64,000 nucleotides of DNA. Source: Bacillota bacterium LX-D. Lineage in GTDB: Bacteria; Bacillota; DUOV01; Zhaonellaceae. The DNA lies in the NCBI GenBank assembly GCA_031628995.1, contig JAVLUO010000001.1:62001-126000 (forward strand), read 5' to 3'. This document shows, piece after piece, positions 29,343 through 38,160 of the stretch; within the stretch, counting starts at the first letter, position 1, and each line of letters starts with the position of its first letter. Both the position numbers and the translations under genes were made by a program. Below the pieces are notes generated by a model, which saw only the letters and a program-made list of their open reading frames with translations, did not search any database and was not told the origin of the DNA.

Positions 29343-30329
29343 CTAGCATATTCTCGGTAATCCCTCTCCATAAAGAATATCCACTAAACGCTGGCCCCCT
29401 AGTTTAGTAGTCAAAACAACTTTTTTACCGTCATGATCAGCCACGTGGCCGATTAAAGCTGCCTTTTCCCCATACTTACTTTGGTGCATAATCTCTAATG
29501 TTTTTTGCACATCCTCCTTAGGAACAATACAGATCATTTTACCTTCATTGGCCATATACAAAGGATCTAACCCTAAAATACCGCAAAAACTTTGTACTTC
29601 CTGATCCACAGGGATTTTTTCTTCACCAATATTAATTGTTACTCCCGCGCTCTCGGCTATTTCATTAAGGACTGTTGCCAGCCCGCCTCGGGTGACATCC
29701 CGCATAGACTTGACTTTAACTCCACCCTTTAGTAAATTAGCAACTATTTGGTTTAATGGGGCACAGTCACTGGCAATGCTATTTTCTATCTTCATTCTCC
29801 GCGCTAAAATACAGGCATGATGGTTACCTAGAGTTCCGCTTAAGATTACAGCATCTCCTGGGGCTGCGTTTTGGGCACTAATGCTGTTTTCCAGGGTCAA
29901 AAAGCCTACACCAGCTGTATTTATATAGACCCCGCCTTTTCCTTCAACCACCTTAGTGTCCCCTGCAACAATGTCAACTCCCGCCTCTGCTGCTGCCTTT
30001 TTCATCGATTCAACGATTTTTTCCAGGTCTGCAAAATCTAAGCCTTCTTCCATGATAAAGGATGATGTTAAATAGCGAGGTGTTGCCCCCACCATAGCTA
30101 AATCGTTGACAGTACCACAAACAGCTAACTTACCAATATCCCCACCTGGGAAAAAAAGAGGTGTAATTACAAAGGAATCTGTCGTCAAAGCAAATTTAGG
30201 AGCCCCAGGCAAAACTGCAGCATCTTCCATTTGATTTAAAATTTGATTGCTAAAATTTTTCTGAAATAATTCTGTAATTAGTTCTTTTGTTGCATTTCCA
30301 CCGCTGCCATGAGCCATTGTAATTTTCAT
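29343..30329 (-). CDS. hypE: Hydrogenase maturation protein HypE
   Basis: A 328-residue AIR-synthase-fold protein that converts a carbamoyl group on its C-terminal cysteine into the cyanide ligand of the [NiFe] site. The N-terminal MAHGSGG and the C-terminal PRIC, whose last Cys carries the carbamoyl group, are both present. It is the last gene of the hydrogenase operon, following hypD by four bases, with a terminator after it. Confidence 0.97.
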   Translation of the reverse strand: MKITMAHGSGGNATKELITELFQKNFSNQILNQMEDAAVLPGAPKFALTTDSFVITPLFFPGGDIGKLAVCGTVNDLAMVGATPRYLTSSFIMEEGLDFADLEKIVESMKKAAAEAGVDIVAGDTKVVEGKGGVYINTAGVGFLTLENSISAQNAAPGDAVILSGTLGNHHACILARRMKIENSIASDCAPLNQIVANLLKGGVKVKSMRDVTRGGLATVLNEIAESAGVTINIGEEKIPVDQEVQSFCGILGLDPLYMANEGKMICIVPKEDVQKTLEIMHQSKYGEKAALIGHVADHDGKKVVLTTKLGGQRLVDILYGEGLPRIC

Positions 30330-30333
30330 TGCT

Positions 30334-31380
30334 TCACCTTCCGTGTCTAAACCAAATTCCGCAAGTTCCCTCGGAAGAAACCATACATGGGCCTTGGGGC
30401 TTCATTGGCGTACACCCTTTCCCAAACATTGGGCATTCATTAGGTGCTATTCTTCCGGTAATGACACTGCCACATTTACAATGAACAGGTGTTTTATCCT
30501 GCAGAGCATTATCTCTAGAACCTGCATCAAAGGAGTTGTATTCTTCCTTTAAATATAACCCAGATTGAGGAATTTTGCCAATTCCCCTCCAATAAGCTAC
30601 ATCAGCCGTAAAATATTTTTCCAGCTGCTGAACAGCAATTTTATTTCCTTCTTCAGCTACAACAGCAGGATAGAGATTATGAACTTCATGCTTACCATTT
30701 TGAGACTGCTTCATCAAATCGTAAATCGAAGCTAAAATATGCTCCGTTGTAAAACCTGTTGTGACAAAAGGACGTTTGTATTTTAAAGCTAAAGGCTTAT
30801 AAACTTCTTGCCCAATAATTGCGCTTACATGGCCCGGAGCAATAAAGCCATCAATATCCGGCTCAGACAAACACAAGCTGTCTAAAGCAGGAATAATTGT
30901 CCTTAAAGCTGTTAGCAGTTTAATGTTCGGTAATTTTTGCTCAATGGCTTTTTCTAACAAAAGAGTATAGGTAGGAGCAGTAGTTTCAAAACCAACTGCA
31001 GCAATAATAAATGTCTGCCTAAGGTTTTCCAAAGCCCTAGGCAATACCTCTAAGGGTGAGTAGATCATTTCCACTCTGGCTCCCCTGGCTTTAGCTTCAC
31101 TTAAAGACATCTCCTGACCCGGCACTTTAAGCATGTCACCAAAGGAAAGGAGTACGTGGTCCTTTTGTTGGGCTAATTCTATTGCTCGGTCTATATATCC
31201 CGTTGGTATTACACAAACAGGGCATCCTGGCCCAGAAATAAGCTTAATTTTATCTGATAAAAAACTTCTAATTCCATTTTTAAAAATACTGGCCGTGTGT
31301 GTGCCGCATACTTCCATTAATTTTAATTGACGCCCATTATACGCCCGAAGTTCCTCAATTATCTGCTGAACGCTAAGCAC
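30334..31380 (-). CDS. hypD: Hydrogenase maturation protein HypD
   Basis: A 348-residue [4Fe-4S] protein that, with HypC, holds the Fe(CN)2CO unit during its assembly. Conserved signatures are MEVCGTHT, GPGCPVCV, the GFETTAPT segment and the C-terminal cysteine-rich region with VHCKCGSVITG and CPMFGKGCTP. It overlaps the end of hypC by eight bases, a sign of tight coupling. Confidence 0.97.
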   Translation of the reverse strand: MLSVQQIIEELRAYNGRQLKLMEVCGTHTASIFKNGIRSFLSDKIKLISGPGCPVCVIPTGYIDRAIELAQQKDHVLLSFGDMLKVPGQEMSLSEAKARGARVEMIYSPLEVLPRALENLRQTFIIAAVGFETTAPTYTLLLEKAIEQKLPNIKLLTALRTIIPALDSLCLSEPDIDGFIAPGHVSAIIGQEVYKPLALKYKRPFVTTGFTTEHILASIYDLMKQSQNGKHEVHNLYPAVVAEEGNKIAVQQLEKYFTADVAYWRGIGKIPQSGLYLKEEYNSFDAGSRDNALQDKTPVHCKCGSVITGRIAPNECPMFGKGCTPMKPQGPCMVSSEGTCGIWFRHGR

Positions 31381-31594
31381 GGGTTACCTCCTCAAGCTCC
31401 TTAAAAATACTTAGAATTTCTTTTGCCTGCTCTTCTTTCATAACTTCTATGGCACACCCGGCATGAACTAAAACATAATCTCCAACTTGAGCTTTAACTA
31501 AACTAACATCTACATTAATAATGTTCCCGTTGAAATCAACTTTGCCAACTTTTCCACTTAGCTCTAAAACTTTTCCTGGAATTGCTACGCACAT
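31373..31594 (-). CDS. hypC: Hydrogenase maturation chaperone HypC
   Basis: A 73-residue HypC/HupF chaperone that carries the Fe(CN)2CO unit to the hydrogenase large subunit. The essential Cys2 is in the N-terminal MCVAIPGKV, and the downstream GDYVLVHAGCAIE is typical. It overlaps hypD. Confidence 0.96.
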   Translation of the reverse strand: MCVAIPGKVLELSGKVGKVDFNGNIINVDVSLVKAQVGDYVLVHAGCAIEVMKEEQAKEILSIFKELEEVTRA

Positions 31595-31627
31595 ATTTTC
31601 ACCATTTCTAATTAGTATTTTTATATC

Positions 31628-33901
31628 TTAAAAAAGACCTTGATTATACTTGTTCAGTGTCACGTAAGCTTGTCCTAAAGATATCCCTCCGTCGTTAGGA
31701 GGTACCTTTGTGTTATATAAAACTTCAAAACCTTGCCTTTCTAAATCATGAACTGTTTGGGTAAACAAAATACTATTTTGAAAAACACCACCGCTAATAG
31801 CTACCTTATTAATTTTATATTTTTCTCGTAGTTTTGTACACATTTCTACAGTAAAACAAGCAACAGTTCTATGAAAACGGTAGGCAATGCTTGTTATTTC
31901 CTTACCTTGCTTTTGCTCAGCAACCATTTGTCTGATACAAGGAAAAACATCAATGACTAATTCATGGTCATTTTCGAGAATCGTATAATCATAGGAGCCT
32001 AATTCACGACCGCCCAACAGATACTGAGCAGCAGCATTTTCCAACAAAATTGCCAGCTGCCCTTCATAACTAGCCTGTTGCCGAATACCTAGGATAACGG
32101 CCACAGCATCGAAAAGGCGGCCCATGCTTGATGACTCATGCATATTAATATTATTTAACAAAGCGGCTTTTAAAATCGGCCACCGCCCATCATTAATAGT
32201 ATCTTCTAAACCAGCTTGATATAAATACATATAAGCTGTCTTCCAACCCTCTTTAACCGAAAGGTCTCCTCCTGGTAAAGGAATATACTGTAAATGACCA
32301 ACTCTGCTAAAATCTAGTGGACTGCAAAGTAGAAATTCTCCACCCCATATTTTACCATCAGTACCATAGCCTGTACCATCAAAAGCTACTCCGATGACTT
32401 CCTCATCTAACTGCTTTTCAGCCATAACTGCTGCAATATGGGCATAGTGATGCTGTACTTGCACTAGTTCCAAACCAAATTTTTTCGCAAACCTAGTTGT
32501 ATAATAATTGGGATGCAAGTCGCAACTAACAATGCTGGGACTGATTTCTAAGAGTTCCTCCATTCGCAGCATAGTTTTTTCAAAGGCTTGGAAGTTTTCC
32601 TCCCTTTCCAAATCACCAATATGTTGACTAAGATAAGCAAAATTTCTTTTCACTAGACAAAAGGTATTTTTTAGTTCTCCTCCGCAAGCTAAAAGATCAA
32701 TTTGCGTTGATTTCCCTAATGCTATAGGCAAGGGAACGTACCCTCTGGCTCTGCGTAAGAACTGAGTATTATTTTTAAAACATTTAACAACAGAATCATC
32801 GATAGAAATAATTATTCTGCGTTTGTTATAAAGTACTCCAGATAGAAAAGGATGCTGTAAGTTAAAAATTTCAGCATCATCTTTAATAATAGGCTCGTCA
32901 GAAAGATTAGCACTAGTCATAATCAATGGCCCAGTTTTTTCTAAGAGCAAATAGTGCAATGGAGTATATGGCAAAAAAGCTCCTACAAACCTGCTGTCCA
33001 TCAAAACAGCAGGTGCAAGAGGCTTTGTTTGATTAGAAATTTGTTCTAATAAGACAATGGGTCTTTCCCGCCCACTTAAAACATGTGCTTCAAATTCTGA
33101 AACATGACAGTAATCCTTAATCTCAGCTATATCGCTAAACATTACTGCAAAGGGCTTCTCTTCCCGTACTTTTAGCTCACGTAATTTGAGTACTGCTGTT
33201 TCATCAAATGGAATGCAAGCTAAATGATACCCTCCTATGCCTTTAATGGCAATAATTTCTCCTTTTTTTAGGGATATAGCAGCATGTTCCAATGCTTCCT
33301 GTTCTTTAATTTCCTCCCCACTTGGCAGAGGACGATAAATTAACTGAGGTCCGCAGTTATGGCAAGAAATTGTTTGAGCATGAAATCTCCTGTTGGAAGA
33401 ATCACTATATTGTGAGTAACAAAAGTCACACATAGGAAAATCAACCATTGAAGTTGTATCACGATCATAAGGCACATGATCCATAATTGTATATCTAGGC
33501 CCGCATAACATACAGCTAATGAAAGGATGCCGGTATCTTTGATCATCAGGTCGGAAAAGTTCCTGCCGGCATTCCTCGCAAATAGCCAAATCAGGCGGTA
33601 TAAAGATTAAATCCTTATCTCTAGTACTGCTAGTAACAATTTTAAATGTATCTTCCTGGACTTCCTTTTCCTGATACCTAGTTTCTAAATGGATAATTTC
33701 CGCAGGCAAAGGTTTTTTCCGGTGGATATCCTGCAGAAAGTTTTCTAGAGACTCTTTGCTACCCGTTGCCAGAATATGCACACTGCCACCTTCGTTAGCA
33801 ACTGAGCCTTTTAGCCCATGCTCAGTTGCTAACCTAGCTATAAATGGGCGAAAGCCTACACCTTGGACTATACCCCAAATTCTAATATCAGCAGTTAGCA
33901 T
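31628..33901 (-). CDS. hypF: Carbamoyltransferase HypF
   Basis: A 757-residue protein that activates carbamoyl phosphate and passes the carbamoyl group to HypE. Domains in order: acylphosphatase (about 1-90, VQGVGFRPF), two zinc fingers (CEEC...CMLC and CDFC...CHNC, about 105-190), a YrdC-like adenylating domain (about 205-385) and a Kae1/TobZ-like carbamoyltransferase domain with HHYAHIAAVMAE. ATG 33901 overlaps the last 14 bases of hypB, and an in-frame TTG three codons earlier is also possible. No strong Shine-Dalgarno sequence is seen, so it is probably translated by coupling to hypB. Confidence 0.97.
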   Translation of the reverse strand: MLTADIRIWGIVQGVGFRPFIARLATEHGLKGSVANEGGSVHILATGSKESLENFLQDIHRKKPLPAEIIHLETRYQEKEVQEDTFKIVTSSTRDKDLIFIPPDLAICEECRQELFRPDDQRYRHPFISCMLCGPRYTIMDHVPYDRDTTSMVDFPMCDFCYSQYSDSSNRRFHAQTISCHNCGPQLIYRPLPSGEEIKEQEALEHAAISLKKGEIIAIKGIGGYHLACIPFDETAVLKLRELKVREEKPFAVMFSDIAEIKDYCHVSEFEAHVLSGRERPIVLLEQISNQTKPLAPAVLMDSRFVGAFLPYTPLHYLLLEKTGPLIMTSANLSDEPIIKDDAEIFNLQHPFLSGVLYNKRRIIISIDDSVVKCFKNNTQFLRRARGYVPLPIALGKSTQIDLLACGGELKNTFCLVKRNFAYLSQHIGDLEREENFQAFEKTMLRMEELLEISPSIVSCDLHPNYYTTRFAKKFGLELVQVQHHYAHIAAVMAEKQLDEEVIGVAFDGTGYGTDGKIWGGEFLLCSPLDFSRVGHLQYIPLPGGDLSVKEGWKTAYMYLYQAGLEDTINDGRWPILKAALLNNINMHESSSMGRLFDAVAVILGIRQQASYEGQLAILLENAAAQYLLGGRELGSYDYTILENDHELVIDVFPCIRQMVAEQKQGKEITSIAYRFHRTVACFTVEMCTKLREKYKINKVAISGGVFQNSILFTQTVHDLERQGFEVLYNTKVPPNDGGISLGQAYVTLNKYNQGLF

Positions 33902-34553
33902 TTTGCACAACCTGTTTCAGCCAAAGAGCCGCATTAGCAAACCCTTCCCCTGTTTTACAGGAGACTTCAAAAAGTGGCGCTTCTTTATTTAAAGCTTTAA
34001 CTCCATTGGTAAAAAAAGCATCCTCAAAATCAACGTATTTTTTCAAATCACTCTTATTCAAAAGGATTACATTTGCTTTTTCAAAAACTACTGGATATTT
34101 ATAAGGCTTATCGCTGCCCTCGGCAGCGGAACAAATAAGCATTTTAATATGCTCACCTATCTCAAATTCTGCCGGGCAAACTAAATTCCCAATGTTTTCG
34201 ATAAACAAAATACCCTTTTCTTGGAACTGTAAACTATCTAAAACAGAGGCAATCATGGGTGCATCCAAATGGCATGCACCCTTTGTGTTAATTTGTACTG
34301 TTTCTATTCCCAGTTCCAATAGTTTTTTCGTATCAATATCCGATTCAATATCCCCTTCAATAACATAAACCTTAGTTTCCCCAGCTAAGTGTTTCGCCAA
34401 TTCTATAATGGTTGAAGTTTTTCCAGCTCCTGGAGAACCTAAAACATTAACAACGAAGATACCTTGTTTTACTAAATTGTCATTAATTTTATGAGCTAGT
34501 TTTCTATTTTCTTCATGAATATCTTTAATTACCTCAACTTTTTTGGTATCCAT
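33888..34553 (-). CDS. hypB: Hydrogenase nickel-insertion GTPase HypB
   Basis: A 221-residue G-protein that works with HypA to insert nickel into the hydrogenase large subunit. Walker A is GSPGAGKTS, followed by the Asp-rich GDIESDID, the metal-binding region ENIGNLVCPAEF and the guanine-specific NKSDL. No N-terminal His-rich nickel-storage stretch is present. ATG 34553 is chosen because AAGGAG stands eleven bases upstream and this avoids the overlap with hypA that an earlier start would require. Confidence 0.96.
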   Translation of the reverse strand: MDTKKVEVIKDIHEENRKLAHKINDNLVKQGIFVVNVLGSPGAGKTSTIIELAKHLAGETKVYVIEGDIESDIDTKKLLELGIETVQINTKGACHLDAPMIASVLDSLQFQEKGILFIENIGNLVCPAEFEIGEHIKMLICSAAEGSDKPYKYPVVFEKANVILLNKSDLKKYVDFEDAFFTNGVKALNKEAPLFEVSCKTGEGFANAALWLKQVVQNANC

Positions 34554-34593
34554 ATCAGCCGCGACTCCTTGTATAGTTTGTACTTTCGAAGTT

Positions 34594-34947
34594 TTATGTT
34601 GAGGGCAACGCAATTTCAATATCTTCTACAAAAAATTCCTTGCCTATCTCTGTAGGAACACCGTTGGCACCGCACTGAGGGCAAGCAAAAGAGAATTTCG
34701 GCCTAGTAAAGTAAATATCACATTTTTCACACTTTAACTTAGGCTTAATGTAGCGAATATTTAACTGAGCTCCCTCAACTATTGTTCCTTTAGATATTAT
34801 ATCAAAATACATTTGAATTGAATCACCTATAAAACCTGAAAGTTCACCAACAACTAAATTTATTGCAACAACTTTTTCAGCATTATTATTCCTAGCAGAT
34901 TCCTCGGCAATTCTGACAATTTGTTCTGTTATCGGATATTCATGCAC
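34594..34947 (-). CDS. hypA: Hydrogenase nickel-insertion protein HypA
   Basis: A 117-residue nickel metallochaperone. HypA proteins need an N-terminal Met-His-Glu in which His2 binds nickel. Here this is produced only if translation begins at GTG 34947 (then H-E-Y-P-I-T-E-Q), so I prefer that over an upstream ATG at 34995. The zinc site is the pair CEKC and CPQC. The start overlaps the end of echF by eight bases. Confidence 0.94.
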   Translation of the reverse strand: MHEYPITEQIVRIAEESARNNNAEKVVAINLVVGELSGFIGDSIQMYFDIISKGTIVEGAQLNIRYIKPKLKCEKCDIYFTRPKFSFACPQCGANGVPTEIGKEFFVEDIEIALPST

Positions 34948-35335
34948 TAATTGTTTTTCCCTTTTCAGCTGCTGGCTTCTTGCTTGGAGGAACATACGGG
35001 CTGGTAAATGTTTCTACACTATCTGGTGCAATTCTTGGTGTCACATATTTGTTAACCATTTCTAAACATTTTTTGGGGCACACTTCGCTGCAGTAGTTAC
35101 AGGCAATGCATCTAAAGCGATTAATTTCCCATTTTTGCTCGTCTCTACTAACCTTAATTGCACCTGCAGGGCATTTTTTCTGACACAGGCCGCAAAGAAT
35201 ACAATCATCTCCATTAAAATGAATTTGGCCTCTAGTATTATCTGAGTATTCCCTAACTTGCACAGGATACATCAAAGTTGCAGGCTTACCAAACAAACTT
35301 TTCAGCACTGTTTTCGAAAAATGTAACACTGACAC
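34940..35335 (-). CDS. echF: Ech-type hydrogenase ferredoxin subunit (EchF-like)
   Basis: A 131-residue protein with two [4Fe-4S] motifs (CILCGLCQKKCP and CIACNYCSEVCPKKC, about 45-90), similar to EchF and the NuoI subunit of complex I. It should pass electrons between ferredoxin and the small hydrogenase subunit EchC on the cytoplasmic face. The C-terminal tail is Pro/Lys-rich. It is the last structural gene before hypA. Confidence 0.92.
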   Translation of the reverse strand: MSVLHFSKTVLKSLFGKPATLMYPVQVREYSDNTRGQIHFNGDDCILCGLCQKKCPAGAIKVSRDEQKWEINRFRCIACNYCSEVCPKKCLEMVNKYVTPRIAPDSVETFTSPYVPPSKKPAAEKGKTISA

Positions 35336-35340
35336 TTAAA

Positions 35341-36420
35341 TCACCTCTCTGTACAACTTATACATGGGTCAATCGTTAACAGTAAAACTGGTACATCCGC
35401 CAGATCGCATCCCTGTAATGTTTTAACCATAGCAGGAATGTTCGCAAAGGTTGGTGTTCTCACTCTTACACGATCTAAATATTTGCTGTTACTACCTTTA
35501 ATATAGTAGATAGCTTCACCCCTCGGCTGCTCAATCCTCGTAAAGAATTCTCCTTCAGGGTTTCCTTTAACTTTTACATCAATGGGGCCATCAGGTATTT
35601 TAGCTGCAGCCTGTTTAATTAAATCTATAGATTGAAATATTTCCCGAATTCTTACTACACATCTAGCATAGCTATCCCCGTCTTTTTCCACAATTGGTTC
35701 AAAGTCTAAATCTTTAAAAGCCGCGTAACCCAGAGTTCGAGCATCCTGCGCAACCCCGCTGCCTCTTAGGGTTGGCCCAACGGTTCCTAAAGTATAAGCT
35801 TCTTCTTTTGTCAGGACTCCAGCTCCAACCAACCTTTTTTGAACAGTAAAGTCTTTAATGAAAATCTCTGTTATTTCCCGAATCTCTTTTTCAAGTTCAA
35901 GAGTTTTCCGCACCATGCCTTGCAAAGTGTCATTGCTAATATCCTTGCGGACACCTCCTACTTTGCAAGTGCCAAATATAACTCTTCCACCAGTAGTTTC
36001 TTCAATCATATCAAGTATGGTTTCCCGGATCCTCCAGCTGTGCATAAATAAACTTTCAAACCCAAAGGCATCTGCCATTAAGCCCAGCCAAAGTAAATGA
36101 CTGTGAATTCTGGAATATTCACCCCAAATTGTGCGTAAATATGATGCTCTTTCTGGAATTTCAATATTCATAATTTCTTCCACAGTTTGGCTGTAAGCCA
36201 TGCCGTGTATAAAGCTGCAAATACCACAGATTCTTTCAGCTACGAAAACATACTCTAAGAAATCTCTTTTTTCCACTAATTTTTCCAATCCGCGATGCAC
36301 AAATCCAATGGAGGGTAGTGCTTCTACAACCTTCTCATCTTCTAAAACCAAGTCCAAATGAATAGGTTCAGGAAGTACTGGATGTTGTGGTCCAAAGGGG
36401 ATAATTGTACGATTAGGCAT
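35341..36420 (-). CDS. echE: Ech-type [NiFe] hydrogenase large subunit (EchE-like)
   Basis: A 359-residue group 4 [NiFe]-hydrogenase catalytic subunit. The four cysteine ligands of the Ni-Fe site are in CGIC (about 65-68) and CISC near the C-terminus (DPCISCTER). Their presence separates it from NuoD of complex I, which lacks them. It ends at ER shortly after the last ligand, so there is almost no C-terminal extension to be cleaved, and no maturation endopeptidase gene is seen in the operon; this agrees with EchE proteins. It overlaps neither neighbour. Confidence 0.95.
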   Translation of the reverse strand: MPNRTIIPFGPQHPVLPEPIHLDLVLEDEKVVEALPSIGFVHRGLEKLVEKRDFLEYVFVAERICGICSFIHGMAYSQTVEEIMNIEIPERASYLRTIWGEYSRIHSHLLWLGLMADAFGFESLFMHSWRIRETILDMIEETTGGRVIFGTCKVGGVRKDISNDTLQGMVRKTLELEKEIREITEIFIKDFTVQKRLVGAGVLTKEEAYTLGTVGPTLRGSGVAQDARTLGYAAFKDLDFEPIVEKDGDSYARCVVRIREIFQSIDLIKQAAAKIPDGPIDVKVKGNPEGEFFTRIEQPRGEAIYYIKGSNSKYLDRVRVRTPTFANIPAMVKTLQGCDLADVPVLLLTIDPCISCTER

Positions 36421-36424
36421 TTCC

Positions 36425-36790
36425 CTACTCCTCCTTTTTACAATCTGTTACATTAAATGGTGTTTTAATAGCTGTCTTATATAATTCGCCCTTAAAATCT
36501 AAGCTAATATCTTTAACTTTTACTCCAAACAAATCATGCATTTCATTTTCGTATAAGAAAGCTGCCCAAAAGATATCGCTAATGCTAGGTATTTCTACAT
36601 CTTGACTAATGTTTAATCTTAAATTGATGAAATTTAATTGCTCATCTTCGAAGGAATAATTAATCTCAAATTCATCATTAAATAGAGAACAATTCATTTG
36701 CACAAATTTATATCCTTCTTTAGATAAAGCTTGCACCCGTTCTTTTATTTCATCTACTTTTATTTTAACTATTTTTTGTTCTTGGGTCAT
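36425..36790 (-). CDS. echD: Ech-type hydrogenase subunit D (NuoC-like)
   Basis: A 121-residue soluble subunit related to the 30-kDa NuoC subunit of complex I. The characteristic stretch is PSISDIFWAAFLYENEMHDLFGV. It contacts EchC and EchE in the peripheral arm and carries no cofactor. It overlaps the end of echC by four bases. Confidence 0.88.
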   Translation of the reverse strand: MTQEQKIVKIKVDEIKERVQALSKEGYKFVQMNCSLFNDEFEINYSFEDEQLNFINLRLNISQDVEIPSISDIFWAAFLYENEMHDLFGVKVKDISLDFKGELYKTAIKTPFNVTDCKKEE

Positions 36791-37248
36791 GCCGTTTCCC
36801 CGCCTTTTGTTAAACGTTTCTTTTTAGCCAAAGCTGCATTTTTCTCTTCTAAAACTCCTAAGCCTTGGACAATACCATCAATAATTGCTTCCGGTCTAGC
36901 AGCGCAGCCTGGTACATAAACATCTACTGGTATTACCTTATCAACGCCTCCCATGACATTGTAGCACTCGTGAAAAATACCACCGGATGTTGCACAAGCC
37001 CCAATAGCAATAACAACTTTTGGCTCGGGCATTTGATTATATATGTTCTCAACAACTGTTTTATTTTGTTCGTTAACTGATCCTGTCACTACAAATATAT
37101 CAGCATGTTTTGGATTACCCGTGTTGATAATTCCAAACCTCTCTGCATCGTAAATAGGAGTAAGGCAAGCCAATACTTCAATATCACATCCGTTACAACT
37201 AGATGCATCGTAATGGATTAACCATGGAGATTTTTTTAGATAAGCCAT
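36787..37248 (-). CDS. echC: Ech-type hydrogenase small subunit (EchC-like)
   Basis: A 153-residue electron-transfer subunit related to NuoB. The single proximal [4Fe-4S] cluster ligands lie in SCNGCDIEVLAC, IGACATSGG and VPGCAARPEAI. ATG 37248 follows GAGGTG; a GTG two codons earlier is also possible. Its order between echB and echD matches the archaeal echABCDEF arrangement. Confidence 0.93.
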   Translation of the reverse strand: MAYLKKSPWLIHYDASSCNGCDIEVLACLTPIYDAERFGIINTGNPKHADIFVVTGSVNEQNKTVVENIYNQMPEPKVVIAIGACATSGGIFHECYNVMGGVDKVIPVDVYVPGCAARPEAIIDGIVQGLGVLEEKNAALAKKKRLTKGGETA

Positions 37249-37302
37249 ATGCACACCTCACTTAATATAATCAATTCATTGCAAAATCTATCATAATAAT
37301 TT

Positions 37303-38160
37303 TTAAACTATTTCCATAATGTAAAGGACTGCCAAATTAATCATCCCCAAGGTTACGGCAACAATCCAAGAGTAGTTTAACATTTGCTGCCATTTGAGTC
37401 TGGCACAAGTGTTGTCAATAAGAATTTCTAAGAAATAAGTTGCTAAAGCTAAAACTACAGCAAGGATCGGGTTAAATGCGAAGAAGAGATAGACAAAACC
37501 CAGCAGGAAAATATTTTCATACCAGTGAGCGACTTCAATCATCGCTAACTCCCTGCCTGATAGTTCAGTACTAATTCCCCTAACTAACTCCTGGTGAGCA
37601 TGGTGAGAGCTAGATAAATCAAAAGGTGATTTCCTAAATTTAATTGTTAAGATATATAAGAAACCAATAAAGATTCCCGGAATATAGTAGGCTAAAGGCT
37701 GACTATATGCAGCCATATCAGCTACATTAAAACTCTTCGTAACCATATACATACCTATTGCCGTAATAATAACCATAGGCTCATAGGACATCATTTGTAA
37801 AAGCTCTCTATCAGCACCTAAGTGGCTGTACGGAGAATTTGCCGAATAGGCAGCAAGTATAAAGAATGTTCCTGCCAGAGTTAAAGCAAAGATAACTAGC
37901 AAAATATCAAAACCTGCAAAAAACAAAGCCCCAGTTACAATAGCAAAGATCAAAAAACAAAAGATATAGAAATTTTGAAATCTATTAACTGCAATGCTCT
38001 CTTTTTCTAATAATTTAAAAACATCGTAAAAAGGTTGCATAATAGGAGGCCCAAATCTGCCCTGCATTCTGGCAGAGATTTTACGGTCAATACCCGCTAA
38101 GATACCACCTAGAATAGGTGCTAGTACAACATACAGCGCAACAATAACTAATGTTTTCAT
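37303..38160 (-). CDS. echB: Ech-type hydrogenase membrane subunit B (NuoH-like)
   Basis: A 285-residue integral membrane protein with about seven or eight helices, related to NuoH. The loop GRFGPPIMQPFYDVFKLLEKE is the conserved quinone-site-like loop that joins the peripheral arm to the membrane arm. SPFDLSSSHHAHQELV is another conserved segment. It overlaps echA by four bases. With EchA it should couple hydrogen formation to ion translocation. Confidence 0.93.
   Translation of the reverse strand: MKTLVIVALYVVLAPILGGILAGIDRKISARMQGRFGPPIMQPFYDVFKLLEKESIAVNRFQNFYIFCFLIFAIVTGALFFAGFDILLVIFALTLAGTFFILAAYSANSPYSHLGADRELLQMMSYEPMVIITAIGMYMVTKSFNVADMAAYSQPLAYYIPGIFIGFLYILTIKFRKSPFDLSSSHHAHQELVRGISTELSGRELAMIEVAHWYENIFLLGFVYLFFAFNPILAVVLALATYFLEILIDNTCARLKWQQMLNYSWIVAVTLGMINLAVLYIMEIV

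Noticed and set aside
29207-29371. 55-codon N-terminal extension of PcrA
   Set aside because: It runs through the ech-hyp terminator hairpin and into hypE; the AAGGAGG-preceded ATG at 29206 matches the family N-terminus.
34947-34995. Upstream ATG start for hypA
   Set aside because: It would bury the nickel-binding Met-His-Glu terminus 16 residues inside the protein; the GTG start restores it.
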